NCBI GenBank assembly: GCA_024256245.1
Contig: JAKLZD010000156.1
Coordinates: 1 to 5,749, forward strand
Source of the DNA: Candidatus Methylarchaceae archaeon HK01M
GTDB taxonomy: Archaea; Thermoproteota; Nitrososphaeria; Nitrososphaerales; JACAEJ01
Length of the DNA stretch: 5,749 bases
Direction of reading: 5' to 3'
A model generated the notes under the pieces. It did not search any database, was not told where the DNA came from, and was given only the letters and a program-made list of their open reading frames with translations. The position numbers and the translations under genes are program-made. Below, piece by piece: positions 1 through 4,704 of this stretch (positions are counted from its first letter, which is position 1; the number at the start of each line of letters is the position of its first letter).

Positions 1-98
1 ATGTTTTCCTCAAAACGGGCTTTCAATGCTCTGAGTAGTTCTTCACGTTGTTCTGGTGACAACTCTTTTTTGAATGCAGTAATTGATGGCTTGCGCAT
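1..98 (-). CDS. DUF4256 family protein, N-terminal fragment (runs off the left edge)
   Basis: Reading the minus strand from the ATG at 98-96 gives 32 uninterrupted codons, starting MRKPSITAFKKELSPEQ and continuing into a charged amphipathic helix (REELLRALKARFEEN), before the window ends. From memory this matches the start of DUF4256 proteins, about 180-190 residues long and of unknown function, whose N-termini carry an ELSPEQREELL-type segment followed by KARFE and then NMNRHKGLEW, just outside this window. No ribosome-binding site is obvious upstream. The family is mainly known from bacteria and some methanogens. Because the gene lies next to a decayed DUF1801 gene, it may belong to a transferred patch. 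Whether the rest is intact cannot be seen, and the family call rests on this short stretch only. Confidence 0.6.
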   Translation of the reverse strand, partial: MRKPSITAFKKELSPEQREELLRALKARFEEN

Positions 99-109
99 AA
101 TTATAGTAT

Positions 110-144
110 TCACCCTGAGTTTATAAATCGTCTATGCAGGGTGA
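110..144. repeat. 8-bp inverted repeat between the two left-edge gene remnants
   Basis: TCACCCTG at 110-117 is the exact reverse complement of CAGGGTGA at 137-144, with a 19-base A/T-rich spacer. It sits just upstream of the DUF4256 start (98) and just before the recognisable part of the DUF1801 remnant. It could be an operator for the DUF4256 gene, a remnant of a rearrangement end, or chance. Confidence 0.35.
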
Positions 145-161
145 CGTTTACTCTGCAACTC

Positions 162-377
162 ACTATTCCAAAAGTAGAAGAAGGAATAAGCTGGGGCGTG
201 CCATTCTAAAAATATCACGGTGAACTAGCTGTATTTGCCGCATACAAGAAATACATTAGCTTTGGCTTTGGTGCGGGCGTGCTTCAAAGTGAAGACCTCA
301 AAATGCTTGAAGAAAAAGGTTACAAAACCGGATTGTTCTCGTTAGCTTGGTTTCGGAGTCAACCTACAAACCGCTAG
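162..377 (+). pseudogene. Decayed DUF1801 / YdhG-like gene with in-frame stop
   Basis: One frame reads TIPKVEEGISWGVPF, stop, KYHGELAVFAAYKKYISFGF and continues to LQSEDLKMLEEKGYKTG. This resembles the core of DUF1801 (YdhG-like, sometimes annotated as iron-chaperone-like) proteins, where the middle normally reads PFYKYHG. The TAA at 207-209 replaces the expected tyrosine codon, a one-base change from TAC or TAT. No matching N-terminal third or start codon is visible upstream. After KTG the sequence leaves the family pattern and stops at TAG 375-377, so both ends appear damaged. The frame stays open on both sides of the stop, which suggests recent decay. A sequencing error could explain the stop but not the missing N-terminus and altered C-terminus. 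Confidence 0.72.
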
Positions 378-424
378 CTCAATGTAATTCTGTATCTTTC
401 TCTTTATCATCGAAAATGAATAAG

Positions 425-640
425 TCATCCATGGTTGTTTTTAATGCTTAGATCGCGCGCCAATAACATTCCGCATAACCCTATTATTCCAATTCCGACA
501 ATCCCTACTATCGCTGCTATGCCTGCATGATCTGGCCCTACAATTGGTTCGCCCACTACCATCAAAAACGCTCCGACTAAACAAATTGAAATCCCAAGAG
601 CTAATACTGCATATGATAGGCGTCTTATTCCGGTTTTCAT
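425..640 (-). CDS. Small membrane protein with two membrane segments, unknown function
   Basis: This 71-residue protein has a basic start (MKTGIRR), a first membrane helix at about residues 8-30, a short loop EPIVGPDHAG, a glycine-rich second helix at about 40-61 (GIVGIGIIGLCG, a glycine-zipper pattern that favours helix packing), and a polar tail. I do not recognise a named family. The positive-inside pattern suggests that both ends face the cytoplasm. The ATG at 640 is preceded by GGAG (651-654 on the plus strand), 10 bases away, an acceptable ribosome-binding site. The gene faces away from the 208-residue membrane protein at 827 across a palindrome-rich spacer, so the two may be co-regulated. 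An overlapping frame at 441-647 is less convincing because it lacks this regular membrane-protein architecture. Confidence 0.65.
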   Translation of the reverse strand: MKTGIRRLSYAVLALGISICLVGAFLMVVGEPIVGPDHAGIAAIVGIVGIGIIGLCGMLLARDLSIKNNHG

Positions 641-666
641 TTCTCATTTACTCCATTATCTATTTC

Positions 667-680
667 TAATCGATCGATTA
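667..680. promoter_or_regulatory. 14-bp perfect palindrome, candidate operator
   Basis: TAATCGATCGATTA reads the same on both strands. It lies 27-40 bases upstream of the ATG at 640. If the A/T box at 693-704 is the TATA element of that gene, the palindrome overlaps the expected transcription start, the usual place for a dimeric archaeal repressor. The symmetry is seen; the operator role is inferred. Confidence 0.45.
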
Positions 681-684
681 AACC

Positions 685-729
685 TTATTATCATAATAAA
701 AAACATGGGCATAGTAGATTATTATGATA
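685..729. promoter_or_regulatory. Interleaved A/T palindromes in the divergent spacer, including a likely minus-strand TATA box
   Basis: TTATTAT at 685-691 and ATAATAA at 693-699 form a perfect 7-1-7 palindrome. Its right part (TATCATAATAA, 689-699) is repeated in inverted orientation as TTATTATGATA at 719-729, an 11-bp match. On the minus strand, positions 693-704 read GTTTTTTATTAT, a plausible TATA box for the 71-residue membrane protein, with an expected transcription start near 668-672. The repeats could be further binding sites for the regulator that uses the 667-680 palindrome. Confidence 0.4.
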
Positions 730-764
730 GGGAGGGGTCTGTTGACTCATTAGCATCCACCAAC

Positions 765-780
765 CTTAAATAGATTATAA
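765..780 (+). promoter_or_regulatory. Candidate TATA box for the 208-residue membrane protein
   Basis: CTTAAATAG (765-773), followed by ATTATAA, is a good archaeal TATA-like element. It predicts a transcription start at about 795-803 and a leader of roughly 25-30 bases before the ATG at 827. The leader has only a weak purine stretch (AGGGCGA, about 816-822) as ribosome-binding site. Confidence 0.45.
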
Positions 781-826
781 CCTGTAGTTAAAATCGAGTT
801 CACAAGATCAAGTATAGGGCGAAGCT

Positions 827-1453
827 ATGAGAATTTGGGAAAGTAAATGGTTTGGTGCGGTTTGGGGTATTCTTGGGTTTTTGATGCTTTTAAGCGGAGC
901 AGCTTCAGGAAACGTTGTAGAAATGGTTTTTGGAGCGGCTGTGGCGTTTGGGGGTACGTCACTTTATCTCACTTCCTACGTTAAGAGTGAGCATAGATTT
1001 AAGAAGGCTTTGGAAGTGGTCTGTGCTATAGTAGCACTGGTGATAATCATCTATGGCTATGTTATAACTGGAAGCTTTCTTCTGGGGGTCATGACGTTAT
1101 TCATAGTCGCTATAATCTTTATCGGTTTCCTACTTTCATATCTTCTGCCCAGAATTCGTAGCAAATTTAAGAACAGGAGTGGGGATATAAAGGATGAAGG
1201 AAAAGAGAAAGGCGATTTTGAGTACGATGTAGGTAGGGAACTTGGAAGGGATATGAAGAAAGGATTAGAGGAGAACTGGAAGAGCCATGTAATAGCTGGT
1301 GTAATTGCGATAGGTTGCAGCTTACCTGTTATTTTGTTGAAATTGCCTTGGTACATTACCATCATAGCAGTCTTCATTTTCTATCAAATAGCTGATTATA
1401 TTCTATCTAAATTAAATCAGCATCTGGACCTCGATAAATGCCCCGATGGTTAA
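827..1453 (+). CDS. Polytopic membrane protein (about six helices), unknown function
   Basis: This 208-residue protein has predicted membrane helices at about 8-28, 30-51, 60-80, 83-108, 153-172 and 174-194. A highly charged stretch at about 109-152, rich in Lys, Glu, Asp and Arg (for example KDEGKEKGDFEYD), separates the first four helices from the last two. I see no catalytic or transporter motif and cannot name a family. The layout resembles many lineage-specific archaeal envelope proteins. The ATG at 827 is the first in frame after a plausible TATA box, with a weak ribosome-binding site. The last 42 bases overlap the end of the convergent SpoIIM-family gene, so the hydrophilic C-terminal tail (QHLDLDKCPDG) is encoded over that gene's 3' end. 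A minus-strand frame at 1057-1377 is only a shadow of this gene. Confidence 0.72.
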   Translation: MRIWESKWFGAVWGILGFLMLLSGAASGNVVEMVFGAAVAFGGTSLYLTSYVKSEHRFKKALEVVCAIVALVIIIYGYVITGSFLLGVMTLFIVAIIFIGFLLSYLLPRIRSKFKNRSGDIKDEGKEKGDFEYDVGRELGRDMKKGLEENWKSHVIAGVIAIGCSLPVILLKLPWYITIIAVFIFYQIADYILSKLNQHLDLDKCPDG

Positions 1454-1936
1454 AAGTAATACTACAGCGATCAAGATCAATAGTGCAATCTTCAACTCTT
1501 TAAGAAATTCTTTTTTAAAAGCCGAATAGACCAGCATAGTGCCTTCCACCATAACCAAAGTATAGGCAATATACTCTATCCAAAAGATTGGGTTGGCGAT
1601 AAGGACCAAAATAAAGAGTATGGGTGAGACGTCGTATACAACTGAAAAGGCTGATAAGACTACTCCCGTCGAATAGAGTACGAAGACCATCCATAAAATT
1701 CCAATGATAGGAATGAACCCGACAAGTGCTATGGATAGATTGTTCTGCAGTATGTAGAGCGGAGTGATCTCTGATGGAATAGGCACCTCTTGTACTATTG
1801 TTTCAGCTGAAGTATGATCTATGGGGGTTAAGGTGCCTGCCAGAGTTGCCACTATGCTGATGATAAAGAATAAAATGAACAGTAAAACTCTAAGTCTGAT
1901 ATGCTCTATCTTGTTAAAGTTCATGAACCTCATCAA
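1412..1936 (-). CDS. SpoIIM-family (DUF95) integral membrane protein
   Basis: This 174-residue protein starts with a basic segment and a membrane helix at about 14-34. A polar outside loop follows (about 36-62), then ILQNNLSIALVGFIP at about 62-76, the NN-x-x-x-A-L pattern typical of SpoIIM/DUF95 proteins. Further helices lie at about 70-98, 104-118, 122-138 and 149-168. The segment FWIEYIAYTLVMVEG (118-132) carries the Glu and Ala-Tyr features of the second family motif. In sporulating bacteria SpoIIM takes part in septal membrane remodelling. Archaeal homologues have no known sporulation role and are often called conserved membrane proteins. ATGs at 1936, 1933 and 1924 are possible starts; GATGAGG just before 1924 could be the ribosome-binding site for that one, giving 170 residues. 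The 3' end overlaps the convergent membrane gene by 42 bp. Confidence 0.72.
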   Translation of the reverse strand: MMRFMNFNKIEHIRLRVLLFILFFIISIVATLAGTLTPIDHTSAETIVQEVPIPSEITPLYILQNNLSIALVGFIPIIGILWMVFVLYSTGVVLSAFSVVYDVSPILFILVLIANPIFWIEYIAYTLVMVEGTMLVYSAFKKEFLKELKIALLILIAVVLLLTIGAFIEVQMLI

Positions 1937-1979
1937 TAAATTTTATTTCTATATGATAGTCTTATAGCTTTTGGTGTAA

Positions 1980-2000
1980 TATAGATATCAAGTATCTATA
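1980..2000. repeat. 8-5-8 perfect inverted repeat upstream of the SpoIIM-family gene
   Basis: TATAGATA (1980-1987) and TATCTATA (1993-2000) are perfect reverse complements separated by five bases. The element lies 44 bp upstream of the minus-strand start at 1936, before a possible TATA-like GCTATAAG near 1965-1972 (minus strand). It could be an operator or a small hairpin. The symmetry is directly visible; a function is not shown. Confidence 0.4.
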
Positions 2001-2118
2001 CAAGTTTGCCTCTTACCAAGAAAATAAAGCCACTTATAGAAACAGTTGGAATCTGGCAACTTGTAAGAGTGTTATCCAGAAGCTGAGATAGGATATGCTA
2101 GAACGAAAGTGTGGATAA
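2001..2118. other. Gene-free spacer with several overlapping inverted repeats
   Basis: This is the core of the 237-bp gap between the SpoIIM-family start (1936) and the phosphotransferase start (2174). CAAGTTTGCC (2001-2010) pairs with GGCAACTTG (2055-2063) with one bulge. TCTTACCAAG (2011-2020) pairs with CTTGTAAGA (2060-2068) with one bulge. The order is A-B-A'-B', so the two pairings are interlocked or mutually exclusive. TCTGG (2052-2056) pairs with CCAGA (2076-2080), and TTATCCA (2072-2078) pairs with TGGATAA (2112-2118). No open frame of note is present. It may be a structured RNA, a regulator-binding region or decayed sequence. Confidence 0.3.
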
Positions 2119-2144
2119 AAGGATACTTGGGCGAAGTTTAATTT

Positions 2145-2154
2145 TTTAAATATT
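2145..2154 (+). promoter_or_regulatory. TATA box for leaderless transcription of the two-kinase operon
   Basis: TTTAAATATT, within a longer A/T run, is centred about 25 bases upstream of the GTG at 2174. Archaeal transcription usually starts 24-28 bases downstream of the TATA centre, so the message would begin at or beside the start codon, without a leader. No ribosome-binding site lies before that GTG, which agrees. Confidence 0.6.
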
Positions 2155-2173
2155 ACATCGTAAAATAATCTGT

Positions 2174-3271
2174 GTGAAATTGCCTAGGATAAACTTCGAT
2201 ACTATACAAGAATATCTTTCATCTGTCTTTAAAGATAAAGTGTTCATAAGATATATAGGTGAACTTGGGAAGGAGAAGGAAAGGAAGGAGAAGAGACTAA
2301 AGGCATTTGGGTATGGTCTACCATATCTAATCGAAGTAGAGGTTGGAGGGGAGAGGAAGGGTCTGGTGCTGGAAACCATAAAGAAAGGAAGCTTCGGCCA
2401 CGAGCACTTCTCAGATAGAGCTCAGATAGTGATATGGCAGCATTCTTCATTCAATAATTTACCGAAGCATGTAAGATCGTATGATTTAGGTGCTTTCACA
2501 AAAGGAGGTATGTTGAAGTCTTTAGGCGACTGTATCGAATACTTCATTGTAACTGAGAAGGTTGAGGGGAGTTTATATCACATCGACCTTGACAGGATCA
2601 AGGATACCGAAGAAGTTACTGAACTCGATCTAAGGAGATGCTTGGCCCTCTCAGATTACCTGGTGAAGATACATGCAAAAAAGGGGAAAGAGCATGGCCT
2701 TTATGTAAGGAGAGCTAGGGAGCTCTTAGGCCATGGAGAGTGTATCATGGGGTTGATCGATAGCTATCCTTCTAACTTAAATTATATAGATGAAGATGGT
2801 CTGAAGAAGATAGAGAAGATGTGCGTAGAATGGAGGTACATCCTGAAGAAGAAGGCTCATAGGCTATCGAGGGTTCATGGAGATTTTCATCCTTGGAACA
2901 TACTCTTCAGAAAGGGTAAAGACTTTACGGTTCTTGACAGAAGCAGGGGAGAATGGGGTGAGCCTGCAGACGATCTTACCTCTTTGAGTATCAATTACCT
3001 TTTCTACTCCTTACAGGTACAAGGTAAGATTGGAGGTCATTTCGGGAAGTTGTTCATGAACTTTTGGGAGAATTATATAGATAAGACGAAAGATCACGAG
3101 ATATTCGAAGTGGTTCAGCCCTTCTTCGCATGGAGAGGATTGGTCATCGCATCACCAATCTGGTACCCAAATCTATCAGAGGATGTGCGAATAAAGATCT
3201 TCAACTTCATAAATAATGTATTGAATGTAGATAGATTCGATCTTAAGGATGTCAACTCATACCTGTCTTGA
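2174..3271 (+). CDS. Phosphotransferase, APH/choline-kinase-like fold, substrate unknown
   Basis: This 365-residue protein carries the catalytic loop RVHGDFHPWNILF (Brenner motif; H235, D237 and N242) of the aminoglycoside phosphotransferase/choline kinase superfamily. The metal-binding Asp of the DFG position is probably D255 in VLDRSRGEWGEPADDL (253-268), with the usual E/D-P-x-x-D tail at 263-268. These enzymes transfer the gamma-phosphate of ATP to a hydroxyl of a small molecule. In the N-lobe, LVLETIKKG (64-72) occupies the place where relatives often have a VLKT-type strand with the ATP-binding Lys; here a Glu (67) stands there, with Lys 70 and 71 close by. The start is GTG at 2174, apparently leaderless. 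The stop lies 14 bp before the ATG of the APS-kinase-like gene, and the two form an operon. An antibiotic-resistance role is unlikely; a metabolite kinase working with its neighbour is my inference. Confidence 0.82.
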   Translation: MKLPRINFDTIQEYLSSVFKDKVFIRYIGELGKEKERKEKRLKAFGYGLPYLIEVEVGGERKGLVLETIKKGSFGHEHFSDRAQIVIWQHSSFNNLPKHVRSYDLGAFTKGGMLKSLGDCIEYFIVTEKVEGSLYHIDLDRIKDTEEVTELDLRRCLALSDYLVKIHAKKGKEHGLYVRRARELLGHGECIMGLIDSYPSNLNYIDEDGLKKIEKMCVEWRYILKKKAHRLSRVHGDFHPWNILFRKGKDFTVLDRSRGEWGEPADDLTSLSINYLFYSLQVQGKIGGHFGKLFMNFWENYIDKTKDHEIFEVVQPFFAWRGLVIASPIWYPNLSEDVRIKIFNFINNVLNVDRFDLKDVNSYLS

Positions 3272-3273
3272 TC

Positions 3274-3279
3274 GAGGTG
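3274..3279 (+). promoter_or_regulatory. Strong ribosome-binding site that decides the kinase start
   Basis: GAGGTG ends 6 bases before the ATG at 3286 but only 3 bases before the in-frame GTG at 3283. The spacing favours ATG 3286. It contrasts with the leaderless upstream gene and fits an internal operon gene. Confidence 0.7.
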
Positions 3280-3285
3280 TGAGTG

Positions 3286-3831
3286 ATGATAGAGGGATGG
3301 TGTGTATGGCTGACAGGTCTCCCGGGCTCAGGAAAGTCAACAGTAGCAAAGGCTTTACATCAGAAATTGAAGAAAAATGAGATCCATGCCCAAATACTCT
3401 CTTCAGATGGTCTTAGAAAGGCGATTACTCCTGATCCCAAATATACAGATGAAGAGAGGGATATTGTCTATAAGGCGATCTCTTATATAGCAAAGCTATT
3501 GACAAAGAACAGCGTCAATGTAATAATAGACGCGACGGGGAACAGGAGGCGGTACAGAGACAAAGCAAGGGAAGAGATGAAGAATTTCATGGAAGTTTAT
3601 CTGATTTGCCCTTTGAGTGTCTGCATGGAGAGGGAGAGTAAGAGAATAGATACTTCACAAGCCCCCAGAGGCATCTATGAAAAGGCCCTTAAAGGAAAGT
3701 CTAAAGTCCCGGGCTTTGGCGCTCCCTATGAAGAGCCTTTAAATCCTGAACTAAAACTGAATACGGAGAGGCTGAACCCAGATGCTTGTGTTAAAAGAAT
3801 CTTCGATCTGATCGTCAAGAAGAAGACTTAA
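3286..3831 (+). CDS. Adenylylsulfate-kinase-like P-loop kinase, substrate probably altered
   Basis: This protein of 181 residues (182 if GTG 3283 is used) has the length and fold signature of APS kinase (CysC), which phosphorylates adenylylsulfate to PAPS. The Walker A motif GLPGSGKST is at residues 11-19, the lid region RGIYEKALKGK at 128-138, and the substrate-loop-like FGAPYEEPLNPEL at about 144-156. Differences from canonical CysC are clear. The LDGDNVR segment reads LSSDGLR (38-44), keeping one Asp and the Arg. The ISPYRADR loop reads IDATGNRRRYRD (81-92), closer to gluconate-kinase-like or other small-molecule kinases. About eight extra residues (ESKRIDTSQAP) stand before the lid. No sulfate adenylyltransferase is nearby. 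I infer an APS-kinase family member that may act on another substrate, coupled to the upstream phosphotransferase. True APS kinase activity remains possible. Confidence 0.78.
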   Translation: MIEGWCVWLTGLPGSGKSTVAKALHQKLKKNEIHAQILSSDGLRKAITPDPKYTDEERDIVYKAISYIAKLLTKNSVNVIIDATGNRRRYRDKAREEMKNFMEVYLICPLSVCMERESKRIDTSQAPRGIYEKALKGKSKVPGFGAPYEEPLNPELKLNTERLNPDACVKRIFDLIVKKKT

Positions 3832-3838
3832 AATCCTC

Positions 3839-4648
3839 TTATTCTATAAGCTCTACTATCTCCCTAAAGATAGTTGGGTTCGATGCGGCCACAAAAGATA
3901 CTCTTTGAGTCGGCTCTAAGTTGGACTCGAGCTCTTTACCTTCAGGTGTGAGCATTTCGCCGCCAGCCTCCTTCAGTATAATGTAAGATGAAGCTATATC
4001 AGTCACTCTGAGCATCCCCCTTATATCGACAAAGGCATCCATAAATCCCGAAGCTATGAAGCAGATCTCTAGAGCAGTAGCGCCGAAATGCCTAATATGT
4101 CTGACTACTTTGAAGAGGGGCATCAGTCTTTTTATGCTCCCCTCCCCCGCTTTGCTAAAGTCTATCCCTACAACCGCATCTACCAGTGATCTTTTATCAG
4201 AAGTCTTTATCCTCTTGTCCATCATGTATGCCCCTTTATTCCTCTCAGCGTAAAATATGGAACCATCGGATATGTTCAAGACGACCCCTGCTTCGATGTC
4301 TCTGATCTTATTCCCTCTCGCCATAGCAATAGAAGTGCAGAAGAAAGGTATACCCCTAAGGGAGTTCACTGTGCCGTCTATGCTGTCTATTGCCAAATAA
4401 ACATCTGAACTGCTGCCTATCTCTACAATACCACGTTCTTCACTTACAACGATGCAAGATAAGTTCTGCCTCTTGAGGGAGTCTATTATTATGTCTTCAG
4501 CCAATCTATCTATCCCCAAAGTTATATCCCCCCCTGCACCTCTCCCCAGAGGTTCTGAAGCCAGAGCAGACCCTAAGATGGGTTTGACTGTGTTATATAC
4601 TTCTTTCGAAGTATCGATAAGGAATTTCAACCAGTCGAACAAAGCCAA
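3839..4648 (-). CDS. Inositol monophosphatase / FIG-family phosphatase (archaeal IMPase-FBPase type)
   Basis: This 269-residue protein has the full metal-dependent IMPase motif set: GGDITLGIDRLAED (39-52), E70-E71 in VVSEERG, DSIDGTVNS (88-96) corresponding to D-P-x-D-G-T-x-N with Ser in place of Pro, and VTDIASSYIILKEAGG (215-230) with the third metal Asp, D217. Family members remove phosphate from inositol-1-phosphate, fructose-1,6-bisphosphate or 3'-phosphoadenosine phosphate; the substrate cannot be read from sequence. The start appears to be TTG at 4648. An in-frame TAA lies seven codons upstream and no ATG occurs until residue 109, so this is well supported. The gene converges on the APS-kinase-like gene with a 7-bp gap. 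If that kinase makes PAPS, a PAP phosphatase would be a logical partner, but dual IMPase/FBPase activity is typical of archaeal members. Confidence 0.88.
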   Translation of the reverse strand: MALFDWLKFLIDTSKEVYNTVKPILGSALASEPLGRGAGGDITLGIDRLAEDIIIDSLKRQNLSCIVVSEERGIVEIGSSSDVYLAIDSIDGTVNSLRGIPFFCTSIAMARGNKIRDIEAGVVLNISDGSIFYAERNKGAYMMDKRIKTSDKRSLVDAVVGIDFSKAGEGSIKRLMPLFKVVRHIRHFGATALEICFIASGFMDAFVDIRGMLRVTDIASSYIILKEAGGEMLTPEGKELESNLEPTQRVSFVAASNPTIFREIVELIE

Positions 4649-4665
4649 AGGATATTTAGCAACAT

Positions 4666-4675
4666 ATTAATTAAT
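4666..4675. promoter_or_regulatory. Palindromic A/T box, probable shared divergent promoter core
   Basis: ATTAATTAAT is a perfect 10-bp palindrome in the 56-bp spacer between the phosphatase start (4648, minus) and the Trm112 start (4705, plus). Its centre is 22 bases from one start and 34 from the other. A symmetric box can bind TATA-binding protein in either orientation, so it may serve both genes, giving a nearly leaderless phosphatase message and a short-leader Trm112 message. Confidence 0.45.
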
Positions 4676-4704
4676 GGTTTTGATCTTTATCTTCAGGAAA
4701 AGAG

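Noticed and set aside
441..647. Minus-strand open frame of 68 codons overlapping the small membrane protein
   Set aside because: It shares nearly all of its length with the 425-640 frame, which alone has a clear two-helix membrane layout and a suitably spaced ribosome-binding site.
1057..1377. Minus-strand open frame of 106 codons
   Set aside because: It lies fully inside the 208-residue membrane protein, has low-complexity Ser/Pro/Phe composition mirroring that gene, and shows no promoter or family signature.
1412..1936. A sporulation function for the SpoIIM-family protein
   Set aside because: Archaea do not form endospores and no other sporulation gene is present; only the membrane-protein family assignment is supported.
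2146..2450. Minus-strand open frames over the phosphotransferase start
   Set aside because: They are rich in Ser, Pro and Phe as expected for antisense of a Lys/Glu-rich gene, and they overlap its leaderless promoter.
2174..3271. Aminoglycoside resistance gene
   Set aside because: The fold motif is shared by many metabolite kinases. The length, the DRSRG segment and the operon partner do not match known resistance enzymes.
4056..4670. Plus-strand open frames inside the phosphatase gene
   Set aside because: They are antisense to strongly conserved IMPase motifs and show no family features of their own.
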